Positions 44,633-57,400 are shown, counted from the first letter of the stretch. The stretch is DNA of 64,000 nt from Tetrapyrgos nigripes (GCA_013368315.1 JAACJM010000117.1:186001-250000); one strand, 5' to 3'. The notes: generated by a model not told the origin, from the letters alone. Numbers and translations are program-made.

Positions 44633-47121
44633 CTAGAAACCCGCCGACTGGATGTCGGTACCGTTCTCCTCGTCGTTCTCAACGTCCACTCCATTTTCCT
44701 CGTCGTTCTCCCCGTCCGGAACCGGCACCGCGGGCACGTTACTCGTCCTCCTACGTTTGTGCGGATTTCCAGTTCCTTCAGCCTTGGATCCTTTCGACTG
44801 CGCATGTAACTGGGCAGTTGGGACATCGCTGTGGCGTTTCAAAGCGAAGGTGGTCGTGTTCTGTAGAACAGCCCTTGGGTCTTCTCCGGGGAAATCGTTC
44901 GTGGTCCGAGGAACAACAAGGTCGGGATTCTCCTCCATCAATCTCAGGGCTTCATTGCACCTGCCAATCATCCAAGCTGCAGATTCGAGACGTTGAGTGG
45001 TAAAATGTGTGAAGAGAGACGTGCAAGCCGTATTTTTCGACCAACGTCGCCAGCTTTTTCGGTCGCTTCATATTCGCTGAGAAGCTCGGCAAGGTCTTCT
45101 TGATCATGGACACTTTTTGTTGAATATCTAGTGGCAAAAGCCACCTCGAAGTCAGCGATCAAATCATGAATGATGCTAGGCCGGAAGTCATAACGGGACA
45201 ACCTATGTGAAACCATGCTACTCTCTTTGAATGGCCCACCATTCACTTGAACGGGTCCACCATCTTCGTTGTTTGGCGGGACTGCCACATAGTCATAAGT
45301 GAAATGTAGATATTCGGCGAGTGCATTCGGATCCAGTGAATTTAAGATGTGGCGCAAGGCAGTCCAGCTGAAGACATGGTGAAAGGATTCGAGGTCGTCT
45401 TCGAGTTTGTGAGGAGGCCGGTCGGTACTGAGCAAAGCCGCAGATATGAACTGCCACGTACCCTACGAGAACAAAGCAGTCAACAAGCTGCACCGGTATA
45501 AGGCAGAGAGAAGATACCCACAATCCGCTCAGTCTGTCGTGAGGGCATCTCAGATAATGGCCTAGAGAATTCCCAATCGGCTAAGAGACCTCTCCCATCT
45601 TCGGTGATGAGAATGTTGCCGACGCTGACGTCCCGGTGCAAAATTTTGGCTTTCTCGTACGCATCCTGGTGAGCTGAAAAGCAATTACTCAGAACAAGCA
45701 CTGTGAGTAGTAAAAGCAAACAATTTACCAATGAGTGCATCACGTAGGACGGTGATCAGTTGCTTCGTGTCCGTGAACGTTGTGAAGATACCCTTGCAGA
45801 CTTCTTTCATAACGAGACGATAGTGCATATGTAAACGAAAATCTTTTGAGGTCGAGTGGTCTTGTGTCAAAGTCGAGTGGTACTGAGAGTCCGATTCCGG
45901 TCTGACGTCGCCGGCTATAAGACATGTAGGAATGTTTCGGACTTGGGCCGTGTTCAGCTGCTTGTAGATTTGTCCTTCGCTATGGATAGTGCGATTGACA
46001 TCGAGAGACTTGACGCGCCATTGATCCTTCATCATCCCAGACGGGGATAGCACGGGTGCTGCGTCCAGTAATGCAATGAGCGCCGTTGAACGACGGTTTA
46101 CCACCGTAATAGTAGCGAGGTTTCCCATCCTTGTCATCGTCTTCCCAGACTGCAAATTTATAGGGGGGATCCACCTTATTCTTGAGCCCCAGATGTTTTC
46201 GAGCTCGTTCGACGACCTCGCCCTTGTAGTGGGTTGGGTAGCGTGTGACGGTTGTGTCGTGTCCACGAGCTGCTGCAGTGGCATGAGTGTAGCGCCAAAG
46301 AAACTGAGCGAGATGAGGAGCACTGGTGTAGTCGAAAACCTTGGTGACTATCACTCCAGCGCGATCAAAGCGGAAGAGTTGGGCGGAACCACCATGAATG
46401 TATATAGAGAATAAATGGGTACGGTACTGACGCGCCAGTTGCAAGATGGCATAAGAAAAGATTTGGTCAGCGGTCTTCTTGGCCTCTTTCACCTCCCCGT
46501 ATTCTATGCAGGCCTTGTCGTCCTCGACCTTGTCCACGAAAGCATTAGGATCTTTCGAGTCCTTGATCTTCACATTGAAATCTGATGTGGAAGCATCAGA
46601 CGGGTAAAGGCGATCGGGGCAACGTTCCTTCTCGTACACCGTCAGGTCGTTTCCGTGGTCGGGATGTCTCGATGTATTTTCACATATGAAAGTGTCCTTC
46701 ATGCAACTGGTAAATGCCTCTACCTGGAGACCAATAAGTATGTGACGTTGAGATGGTGATAGTGAAATAATCCAAATAAGACTCACCAATGGAATGCACA
46801 TTTCACCTTCGAGCTGAGCATTAGGACATGTCTTGCCTTTCCCGCCTTTTACAGAACGAGGTTGGAACTTGTCCTTTACTGTTTCCCAATCCAGAGAGGG
46901 CACCACACCGTCCGCAAAGGCTGTCTTAGGGAACAGTCTGTCCAAAAAGTCTTCTGGTTCCCAACTGAAGGGTCCACAATTTTGCCATCCATTGCTCTGG
47001 CGAGGTCGACACGATGTTCTGTTCGAGGGTTCGTCCTGCTTCTGAATGCTTTGACCCCAGCGCCTTTGTGCTTGATATATGAATCAGCTCCTGAACCAGA
47101 TAGTTCTTCAATTGCAGCCAT
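44633..47121 (-). pseudogene. FunK1-family protein kinase (several frame breaks)
   Basis: FunK1 kinases are a fungus-specific, multicopy kinase family. From the ATG at 47121 come [41 protein letters not shown] (catalytic loop HRD..N), [10 protein letters not shown] (in place of DFG), RI-GTWQFISAALL and LEDDLESFHHVF, and a basic C-terminal tail PHKRRRTSN. Introns include one just before AHQDAYEK and one inside RI-GTWQ (GTGGGT donor). The frame changes at least twice within G runs: about 46973 (a G seems missing, MDGKIV-GPFSW) and 46036-46038 (an extra G before MMKDQWRV). Two more changes fall near 45020-45050. The catalytic core reads intact between breaks. Either decaying or hit by assembly indels. 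Confidence 0.75.
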
Positions 47122-47370
47122 GATGAGAGACGAAAAGGAGAAAAGTCTGAGAAAACGCACCAACGTCACTCGTTATTTATGTGACCGAATCGTAGAACAG
47201 TGGTCAACTTCAAGAATGAGAAGGGCTAAATGACGTTGAGACGATTGTGCTTTAGGCTATTCAGCGGAAAACAGTGGCGGTGGAGAGGAAGAAAGTAGAC
47301 TCGATAGGCAAGGACCCCTATCTAGTCTCGCGTGGCTTTATTTGTTGTACAATATCGTCTACCTACCAAC

Positions 47371-49248
47371 TAGTTATGAGACTGCCTTCGCGGTGTACAA
47401 TCTGCGTGACCACAGGATGGAAGTTGCCACCAATCGGCTGGGAACGAGTCTACAGGCATATTATCATAGATGATATCAACCATTTGGTCAAATGGTTTCC
47501 ACCCGACGAAGTGGTGACATTCTGCACTCAAACTGATCCGGAAGGGGAGTGCAAAGTCTTGAGATCCATTAAAGGACTCCTATAATTCGAGTTGAGAATT
47601 TCAGACGGAAGAATTTTGAGTGAATTATCGACTCACCGACTGACTCGAACAACCATGACAACGTATATCCAGGTGTCTCAATCCTGCGGGTAAAACTTTT
47701 CCTAAAGCTGCAAACCAATTTTTTTCCTCCTCGGACAGTTCGTCTCCGTCCTCCTCCTCCAGTCTCTGCTCGTCAGACGCATGGGCATCCTCTGCTATCT
47801 GTTCTGCAGGCACATGGTTAATGAACACTGTGATTTCCTGGATTTCCCAAGCATCGCTGTCATCCGTCGAGTCGCAGTTCCGGACAACAACCACATCAAA
47901 CAACAGGAAAGGGTCCGGGATTGAAGCTAGACACCGACCCCAGGGCATCATACCGTTCAGCCAGTATGCAGTAGGTATCCACGGGGTTGGCGGGCTTGGC
48001 CCACGCAAATGGATACTCTGGAGGAGAGGATGTCGAGAGAGAAAGTCCTGGAATTCCAACCAGCCACCAGGATACGACCCTACTTCTTTCAGACTCAGAT
48101 AGCCCAACGTTTGTAGGCCAGTGTAGGTGGGTTTCATCCAAAGAGAAAGGGAAGCAGTATACCAGGGGATGAAGTCCCCGGTATCGGAAGGGAGACCACC
48201 GGCGGTAACGGCGGCGCCAAACTCAATTTTGACGATCTGCAACCCTCGTTGGATGAGAGAGAGAATTAGGTTGTAGGGAATGCTCTCTGCTGTATGCGGC
48301 GCGGAGCCTACTAGATGAGTGATGTCGATTTCGAGAAGGACTCGGTTGAGAGAGATGTCTGAATCCTGGGGTGGGAGTTCAGGACTGTTGCTCAAGTTTG
48401 TCAGAGGCCCCTGACAGGAAACGCGGAGACTGCTGGAGGGATGATGCTCAATTGCATGGAACAGCTCAGTCTGTTCAGCCCAGTGCCCTTGTAGATCAAG
48501 GCAGGGGTATTCAACAGTTTGGAGTCGGGGACATAAGTGAAGTAGTTGGAGAAGTAGTAGGTGATATGCTGGCTCGAACGGTTCGTTCCACCTGGCGAAC
48601 ATCTGGTGCAAGTGAACGCGCCTGTGGGTGGAGAAGTCAATGATTATTACACCGTGATAAGTAGCACATCGAAGGGGGTGATCACTGACCGAAATAATTT
48701 CACAATGTGAACATATCTGGACAATGTCTGCTTCAGTCTGAAGATTTCATCCAATGGATCAAGATCGCTATGCAAGCTGATGAATGGATTCTATCAGTCA
48801 GCTTCTGGTGTGAAGACGGAGCTGACTTACATGAGGCGGACTTCACGGAATAGCCATGGAAGGTATACGTCTCGTAGTCGTTTACTGACCAATGTAAGAT
48901 TGTATGCTGGATGAAGTAGACCGTAAGAAGGCTTCTCTCTTTCCACGAGATTTAAGGCAATCCAAACTTGGGGATGCTGATGGTCCGTCCAAGAGGATTC
49001 TGCAATTTCCAAAAGCAATTCGTCGGGCAAGTTTTCGAGGGGAGATAGGACATAATACGAAGGCTGGGATAGCTAAGCAGGTCAATAAGGAACCATAAGT
49101 ATAACAAAGTAAACCGTAGACCTACTGCGTCGAGGTTAGCCTGAGTCTTCCCTAGGCAGACTTTGTGCTCGGTACCTTGCTGGTGGTCTGTACCTTGAAG
49201 GTCCAACGAGAGAGCATGGAGATTTCCTGCAAAGTTCAAACTCGACAT
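47371..49248 (-). CDS. F-box-like protein, paralogue B
   Basis: It starts at 49248 (MSSLNFAGNLHALSL). The first exon ends NLDA before a GTAGGT donor. The next exon holds the F-box: LENLPDELLLEIAESSW...NLTLVSKRLRDVYLPWLFREVRLM. After further introns a long exon (to about 47636) gives EPFEPAYHLLLLQLLHLCPRL, LQGHWAEQTELFHAIEHH, PSDTGDFIPWYTASLSLW, FQDFLSRHPLLQSIHLRGP and LSEEEKNWFAALGKVLPAGLRHLDIRC. A last exon carries PADWWQLPSCGHADC to a stop at 47371. No break is visible, unlike its twin at 42564-44350. Likely an SCF adaptor with an unknown ligand. The exact middle exon edges are not fixed. Confidence 0.65.
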
Positions 49249-49609
49249 ACTGAATGCCCTGCTGATTTCTGGAACCTGAAGGGGAGATGATACGCTGGGC
49301 TCAGGAACTGACGCCTTTTAAAGCCTCGAATTTAGCTACAGTCACCATCAGGTTTTTAATTTACGTACGGGCACCATGGGCCAACGTGAGGCCAGAATTG
49401 ATGTTGCTTCTCTTGACTGTTCTAACACGTCTTACTAACCCTGCGCTTCTCCGCCAGTGTAGCCTTTCGTGATACCGTGATGATGATCTGCTGTTGTAGG
49501 GCTTCGTCACTTGTTCCACCGATACCACATTTGCTGGGTATATGGTGAGGAGTGAAGGTGCGTAGATTTGAATATCATGTCCAGAAATCCTTCTCAAATT
49601 TTATGCACT
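49249..49609. other. Intergenic junction of the duplicated block
   Basis: No gene seen. It lies between the start of F-box paralogue B and the ORC6 fragment. Confidence 0.4.
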
Positions 49610-50205
49610 TCAGGCCACGACTAGGCCACGACCCACTCCGTTTGCGCTCCCCAAACCCGCTGTTCCTCGCAGAGAACTACCCACCCGAGACTAAACGAAC
49701 GAGGCTATCTCACGATGTAGTCGAGATGTTTCCGGACCCAGTATACGCGCTCAGACAGAGGTAGCAGCTGCTTCCGCTGACGCACTACATGTATACGCAA
49801 CAGACACGTCTAGGAATGTAGAAATGACACCTAAAAATTCCTACGAAATAAAAAACGAACAGTCACCATTATCCCGTCTAAAGCACACACAAGCTGTCAT
49901 TCTTGATAAATTTTCGCTACCGAGCAATTATCGTGGAAGGCCAGATCCCTCACCTACTCGCACTTCCAAACCTTCCACTTCAGCACGCCCTCCTAGTCCG
50001 TCCCCTCCCATTCGTCAATCGTTGAGAAAGTCGCAGGCTGAGGCTGCAGTTGCGTCATCGACTATCTTTCCCGAAAAAAGGTCCCTAGAATATTTCGTGC
50101 CGTAGCATGTAGCCATAGGATGCTGGTTGGAACGACGACGAGATCCGAGGGTAGGCAAGTGGAGATTTTGAACAAGAAAAGGATAGATAAGTTTTGGTAT
50201 CCGGT
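49610..50205 (+). pseudogene. Partial, decayed copy of ORC6
   Basis: The sequence follows the last coding exon of ORC6 in patches: the ELPTRD...KRT region (about 49640-49720), a close match to RGRPDPSPTRTS.PSTSARPPSPSP.IRQS.RKSQA (about 49930-50045), and the VDIICKQ...KKKRI tail (about 50145-50190). Frameshifts, stops and deletions are present, and the N-terminal exons are missing. The match ends just before the HET pseudogene block. It is a non-functional fragment of the gene at 40639-42292. Confidence 0.85.
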
Positions 50206-50274
50206 TCTATTTATGTAGCTGTAAAGTGGAGCGCCCAAGGACGTCCTTGCTCATCTACCTCCATCTACACTTCT

Positions 50275-52480
50275 ATGCGTCTTCTGCGTATATCAATCTC
50301 TCCTATCGAACACTCTTTGTCTGTCCATGGTGGACCTGACGCACTCACCACTGACGAATCGTCTGTGCCAGCGGCGGCCCGCCAGGACCCGACCCTGCCT
50401 CGTCTTCTCCTTCTCTCACTCTTGAGCTCGTCGAGCTATTGGGAAACATTCCACCTTACGCCATCCTTTCTCATACATGGGGAGACGAAGAAGTAACATT
50501 TCGTGATATGGAGGACATGGAAAAGGCTCGGAAGAAGCAGGGATTTGGAAAAGTCATGGGGGCCTTCCAACTCGCCTGGAGCCAGGGATACGAGTACATC
50601 TGGATTGATTCCTGCTGCATCAATAAAGACAGCAGCGCGGAGCTTTCCGAGGCACTCAACTCCATGTTCCAGTACTACGAAAACTCGGAAGTCTGTTACG
50701 TCTACTTGTCAGATGTACCAAACGCGCTTGATAGTGGTGACCTCATGGCTGGGAATTCAGCTTTCAGGAGATGCAAATGGTTCACTAGAGGTTGGACATT
50801 ACAGGAGTTGTTGGCGCCGTCGGAACTTGTGTTCTACGACCAAGACTGGAAGGAAATAGGAACAAAGTTCAGTCTTCACGAAGCCATTACCATAATCACT
50901 GGCATCCCCACTGAAGTGCTGTTCGGCGAACACCTCAATGCCTTTAGCATCGCGAAGAGGATGTCATGGGCCGCACTCAGACAGACGACGAGGCCAGAGG
51001 ACCAGGCATACTCCCTGATGGGAATTTTTGGGGTCAATATGCCGCCAATCTACGGCGAAGGCCTTGCAAATGCGTTTATGCGACTCCAGCTAGAGATAAT
51101 ACGCTCTTCCAATGATCGCAGCATATTTGCCTGGACTGCCTCTTCTGACGATCATGACTGGGACAACAGAGGACTTTTCGCTCGGTCTCCGTTTGAATTC
51201 AGGTACTCCGACGACGTTGCATGGGCGTACACAAAGATGGAGATTCCTCCTTTGCCATGACCAACAACGGCCTGAGGATCAGCTTTCCTCTCGGAAACTT
51301 GCCGGGAATGGATAATCTTATGGCATCTCTTGATTGTTGGCATGTTAGAAGCCAGCAGTATTTGGGTGTCTGTCTTCGCCCGACGAGAGGTGTTTTGGGG
51401 GACTTTTTTTACTCGCGCTGCCGCGCGAATGAGCTTATGTTGCTCGGAGAGTCACCAAAAGATAAGTTGGGAAGTCAGCAGGTGCATGTGAAGGAGGGGC
51501 CCCCAGTCAAGGATACCCACACTCGTCTTAGAATTAGGTCTAAGCACTCGCAAATTGGTCCTTTATACGAGGGATTCACTCGGACGCTAATGGCCATGGT
51601 TACCGGTCATTTGCCACGCTATTCTCCCTAGCAGCTAGACGTGGAATCATTCTGAAAAGTGAAGATCAGCTGACGTTGTGGTATACCGGTACATATTCCT
51701 TTGCAGTCGTGATCAGAGCAGACCTCAATGATACCCTGTCGACGGAAATTGTGACCGGTGTCTACTTCTCCGATTTCCTGGACACAAAGGGTTCCATTCC
51801 TCCTTCGTATCTTGACTCATCGTCAGGCCCCAAGTGCTTGGGTTTTGGCAGGATTGTTAGATCCTTGCCCAATGACGAATCCGTGACTTTGTCCGTTTTG
51901 AAGACTTCGGTAGTAAATCCCTTTGGGATATCCATCTCGAGATTTCTCAAACACCTAGACTCACTTTACCTAAACGCCTTCTGAGACGTCCAAATTCGGG
52001 TTTCCTGGTACAACTCGGATCGACTACACCGTTCTCTTTCAACAGCGTCTTTCCTCCGGACACGTTTTACCAGAAATATGGACCAGATATCTACGTATCT
52101 GTAGACGACAAGACTCCCCATCGGGGTCTTATCTTCGTATCCCAGCCAGCGTGTCGCGATTCAAACATGCTTAACGTGTCCAACATTCTTGTGGTGTTAC
52201 TCGGTATTCAAGACGCGAAGCATGGTCGATAGTTGGAGGCGACAGCACTTCGGAGCTTCCTTTGAGCGCTGAAAGGATCTACAAGGAATTAGTAGACGGC
52301 GACAAGAAGCTATTCTGGGATGATGGAAGAATAACAAACACGAGCGAGTTGTATTTTTCGGGAGAGGTGTATTGTCTCGCCGTTCTGAGCATGAGTCGGA
52401 ACACGACGCTGCAGCCCGGCACTCATTGTGTAAAGATAGAATTCCATTCCGCCCGTGTTCCTCATTATCCTTATGCATAG
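50275..52480 (+). pseudogene. HET-domain pseudogene, paralogue C
   Basis: It begins MRLLRISISPIEHS at 50275, as in paralogue D. A base is missing near 50380 relative to D, which shifts the frame before IPPYAILSHTW. The next frame carries a complete HET domain: VTFRDMED, YIWIDSCCINK, RWFTRGWTLQELLAP-type residues (CKWFTRGWTLQELLAP) and MSWAALRQTTRPEDQAYSLMG. It breaks again near 51220 before MTNNGLRISFPLG, and again near 51630 and 51930. The C-terminus (FWDDGRITNTSE, LQPGTHCVKIEF) is recognisable to 52480. It belongs to a different HET subfamily from copies A and B. Four or so breaks make this a genuine pseudogene. Confidence 0.85.
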
Positions 52481-52819
52481 AGGTGCTGGTAGCAGGATAG
52501 TGTGTTAGCAGATAGGATTGATGTGTAGTACTCAGTTTTACGATGTAGCGAATTTTCTAATTCGGAATCAAAAGTTGTGCCATTGAGCAGTAATGAGTAC
52601 TCTGAAAACATCTTCAACTTCAAGCAAGTAGTGAGCTCACTCAGGTGAGCCTGGCTGTAACGAAAAAAGTATTTGCTCTGAAAACAACTTCAATTGTGTT
52701 TACTCTAGTACGTATGAGAAATAGACTAATCGAATGATAAGCATTTTCGGTTCTATTTATGTAACTGTAAAGTGAAGCCCCCAAGGACGTTTTTGCTCTT
52801 CTACCACCATCTACACTCT
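52481..52819. other. Spacer between tandem HET copies
   Basis: The last ~75 bp (from about 52747) match the sequence before copy C from about 50208, marking the left edge of the tandem duplication. No gene seen. Confidence 0.5.
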
Positions 52820-53961
52820 ATGCGTCTTCTGCGTATATCAATCTCTTCTATCGAACACTCCTTGTCTATCCATGGTGGACCCAACGCACTCATCACTGAC
52901 GAATTGTCTGCGCCCGCGGCGGCCTTGCCAGGACCTGACCCTGCCTCGTCTTCTCCTTCCCTCGTTCTTGAGCTCGTCGAGCTACTGGGAGACATTCCAC
53001 CTTACGCCATCCTTTCTCATACATGGGGGTATGAAGAAATAACATTTCGTGATATGTAGGACATAGAAAAGGCTCGGAAGAAGTAGGGATTTGGAAAAGT
53101 CATGGGGGCCTTCCAACTCGCCTGGAGCCAGGGATACGAGTACATCTGGATTGATTCCTGCTGCATCAATAAAGACAGCAGCGCGGGACTTTCCGAGGCA
53201 CTCAATTCCATGTTCCAATACTACGAGAACTCGGAAGTCTGTTACGTCTACTTGCCAGATGTACCAAACGCGGATAGTGGTGATCCTTATCTGTCAGGCT
53301 CCAAGTGCTTGGGCTTTGGCAGGATTGTTAGATCCTTTCCCAATGGCGAATCCGTGACTTTGGCCGTTTTGAAGACCTCGGATAAATCCCTTTGGAACAT
53401 CCATCTCAAGGTTTCTCAAACGCCTAGACTCACTTTACCTAAACGCCTTCTGAAACGTCCAAATTCGGGTTTCCTGGTACAACTCGGATCGACTACACCG
53501 TTCTCTTTCGACAGCGTCTTTCCCCGGACACCTTTTGCCAGAAACATGGACCAGATATCTACGTATCTGTAGACGACAAGACTCCTCATCGGGGCCTTAT
53601 CTTCATATCCCAGTCAACGAGTCGCGATTTAAACATCCTTAACGTGTCCAACATTCTTGTGGTGTTACTCGGTATTCAAGACGCGAAAGCATGGTCGATA
53701 GTTGGAGGCGACAGCACCTCGGAGCCTCGTTTGAGCGCCGAAAGGATCTACGAGGAATTAATAGACGACGATAAGAAGCTATTCTGGGATGATGGAAGAA
53801 TCACAAACACGAGCGAGAAGTTGTATTTTGCGGGAGAGGACTCAGAGGAGTATTGTCTCGCTGTTCTGAGGATGAGTCAGAACACGACGCTGCAGCCCGG
53901 CACTCATTGTGTAAAGATAGAATTTCAATCCACCCGTATTCCTCGCTATCCTTATTCATGA
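52820..53961 (+). pseudogene. HET-domain pseudogene, paralogue D (internally deleted)
   Basis: It is a tandem copy of C. It starts MRLLRISISSIEHS and reads through LVELLGDIPPYAILSHTWG, then meets two in-frame TAG stops (53057-53059 and 53084-53086). YIWIDSCCINK and CYVYLPDVPNA follow. About 1.1 kb present in C is absent: the DSGD of the HET domain runs straight into the distal segment SGSKCLGFGRIVRS, losing GWTLQEL and the following region. The C-terminal end (FWDDGRITNTSEKLYF, LQPGTHCVKIEF) is kept, with a further frame break near 53570. Non-functional as a HET protein. Confidence 0.85.
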
Positions 53962-54421
53962 CTTTTCAATCTGTATTAGCGTTGGCTTAATTATTATGTA
54001 TCAAATACAGCACTCCCCAAACATATCCAGCTCCAAGCAAAGCTGGCACCATCTATAGCTCAATTTTGGTGAGGTTGTAACGAAAAAGTATTTGCTCTGA
54101 AAAACTACTTCAATCAATTATGTTTACTCTAGGAGAAATAGACTAGTCGAATATCATGGCTCCACTGTGACCCAGTTCCAGCAGTTACACTCCAGGTAAA
54201 CCGCGCAAGGAAGAGGTCCACACGTCAAGGCATGAAATAAAGTACGTATACGTATGTATGTATGTCATGCAAAAAGTCAGATTATGTCTGGTTCAATGGA
54301 TATGTACAATGAGACGACAGTAGAGTACTGACTATTATGTATGTATTCGTGAAGCATCTCGCCAGCGAGGATCATGAGTCATGAGATTGGCAATGGTTGG
54401 TCAATAAATAGATAGTCGCAC
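53962..54421. other. Intergenic
   Basis: 3' flank of the HET block and of AVL9 (convergent). A short GTATGTATGT tract lies near 54250. No gene seen. Confidence 0.4.
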
Positions 54422-57400
54422 TCAAAGCGCCATTCCTGCATATACATCAGTGTCTTCCGCATCGTCTCCTGAAGAACCTGTACTCGGTTCCCGAACAAGA
54501 GGGGCAGCAGAAGCAGGTGCAGACGGTACTGCTGGTATCGCAGGAACAGGAAGCACGGGAGACGCATCAACATTCCACGTCTTACTGTTAGGAGACGACG
54601 GCTTTGGAACAGAACTCGTATTCATAGTGGGGGATGAAGCACCACCAAACGCCGAAGGGATTTCTACCCTTGATCTCGTCGCCGAACGGGGTCTTCCACC
54701 AGTAGGTGAAGTTGACGGTGAAGAAGGCTGGAAGGAGCGTTCAAGGTCGCAGACCAAGTGGCCGTCTTAAATCTCGAGTCGGGAGAAGGAGATCGGTCTG
54801 TACTTGGACCGCTAGTCCCTCCTATCTTCGATGGCTCTGAAGCTGAAGAGGCGAAAGCTGCAGGGATGTTTATCTTTGACCGAGTGACAGGAGCGCCAGA
54901 AGTCGATGATGAAGACAAGGCTTCGAATTTCGACTTTGCGCTCGAGATGGAGGACACAGGGGATTTGTTATTGATCGTTGGTGAAGATTTGGGCGACTTG
55001 GGTTTGGATGAGGACGTTGGAGACTCCAAGGAGATGGTCGGCTTGATTGTCGTGATAGAAGACGAAAGGTTCAGTGGCTTGGGTGCAAATGATTTGACCT
55101 GTTTAGGAGTAGTGGGTGATGCACTGCGTGCATTTGATGGTGGTACATCCGCTGGAGTTGGCACAATCTCTGGAGGCGTTACGGGAGGAGTTGGAGTTGG
55201 TAGAGGTTCACTCGAAGCAGACGGCACCGCGTCTTTCTCCTTCTCTTCAGGAATAACAGGTGCCTCCATCGTAGAAGATGATGACCTCGAAAATCTTCCC
55301 ATGAAAGATCCCAGCCCACTCCATCTAGCTGTTTGACCTGGGGATTGGGGTTGTGATTGGGGTGGAGACTGATCCGAGGAAGACGAAGCGGTCGATTTGA
55401 CAGAGATAGTCGAATCCACACTCGCATGCTTCTTCCATAACGCTGGTCTGGCAAACCCAAACCCACCACCATTACTAGACGCACTGGAATCCAGGCTAGC
55501 CGTCGAACTGTCAAGATCTGCTTTGGTCACTTCTACAGGAGTGCTAGTGCCAGAACTGATCTTATCCTTCTCCGGTGGAGTGGGCGGTGATGGTGCTAAC
55601 CATCGCTCACGGACTCCCTGGACGGCAGAGAAGAAGTTGGCAGAGCCCACATTGAACGTCCTCTGAACAGCTTCACGAGCAGGTGCGAGCTGTTGCTCGA
55701 GTTTGAGATCCTGTAATCCCTCTGATAACCGGAGCCCGATGTCTGATACAACGGAGATTTTCTCATTGCATGGATGCCTAGAGAGAATAGAAGACATCAG
55801 CTTGCAAGACACCAAACGAGTAAGGAAGAGACTTACCGTGGCTCAATGATATCAAACAACATTGGGTCTGTGATTCTCTCCCAGACTTCATAAGCATTCG
55901 TGTTCTTGAATTCGGAAAGCCAGAGAGGGTTGAAGTCATCCACAGACGTAGCGTACTCGAGTTCTGGAAACATGATGTTCAATGTCCAGCAACCTACAAA
56001 AGCAGGGACGATGCTTACCTCCTCCCATTAATGCAGTCGAATCGCCCTTAGCAGCAAAGTCCCGATACCGCACAGTTGCAAGAGCAGCCGAGATATATTC
56101 ATCAAACTACCACCATCATATTGTCTGAGAACTGGGCCGATAGAGTGGGGACAAAATACTCTCACCTTAACGCGAAGATAATCTTCACTGCCTTTAAACC
56201 TGTGACGACAATGTGATGAGCATGAATAACACGCCAAATAGACGCTAAAGACACGTACTGCATTCCAGAAGACCTCGTCGGATCCTCATCCTCCCATGTC
56301 TCATTGACATCCCGTACAATATCATCAATCCATTTCCTATCGGCTGCAGTCAACCCTGCGGATCTTTCCACTTTTGGATCACGGAATTCGAAGGTTCCAG
56401 TCTCGGTCTACAAAAAAGAATTTTAGATAATACGGACACAGAGAAGAAAAAAAGATGATAACACACATTCACAAGCAGATCAATTTCCTTCTGTTGCGTG
56501 ACAATCGAATTGGTACTACCACATAACCAACTCTTGGTCTCCTTCAAGATATCGAGTTGTTGCAAAGGTAGATAGGGCTGGAAGAAAGCATCCTATAACA
56601 AGCAGCTATTAGAAACTTCGATGTGTCAATGGAGAAGTGAACCAAGCGCACTTTGCCAAAGATATCCAATGGCATACCCTTATAAGCCATCATACTCTTG
56701 GAATCCGAGGTGCGAAGCGACATTGGACGTGATAGTGTCGGTGCTCTTGAGGCGAGAGGAGGTGAACCACAGTCATCTAAAGTTTGCAGGAGGCCTGTCA
56801 GGTTATATGAGTTGTGTAAGTACTTATTCTACTACAGAGCTGGAGAGACGAACCAGGAATGAGACAAATGAGAGAATATTGATATGTGCATAGCCTCTCA
56901 ACTGGGTGACCATAAAACATGATCTGGGTCGACGAACCATCAGTCAGTGTCAAGCTACCGAGCGTCAGGCACATACTCGTTTCTGTAGAAGCAAAGCCTT
57001 GACAAGAATGAGGGTACGGTGTCGGAACGTGTGCACCAGTTCTCGTCTATGTGATTCGTAAGGTCCCTGCGAAAACAATTCTCTTCCTCACTCACAGATT
57101 TGTTCCTATACCGAGACAAAAAGGTCAGCCAAGGCAAGTACAACATACACCGATGATGACTCACCCATGTATAACGCACTCTCCGTCAATTGACTTCGTA
57201 GAGAAGGTTCTAGCCCAGCTTCAAAGTCATCCAGAATCTGCGTTTCACTGAAATCTCTCTGATGGAAAAGCGCTGTAGTGACAACACCCAGTTTGTCTCT
57301 GTAGCAAAGTCAATTCATTAGCTTCGAAGATTGTAAAACGGGTTTGAGCTGACCTTATAGGACCGAACAGTGGTTTAGACGCCAATACTACGACTGCTTT

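Noticed and set aside
54758..55336. A 192-codon plus-strand frame as a gene
   Set aside because: It is exactly antisense to the Ser/Pro-rich tail of AVL9, whose codon bias opens the opposite strand.
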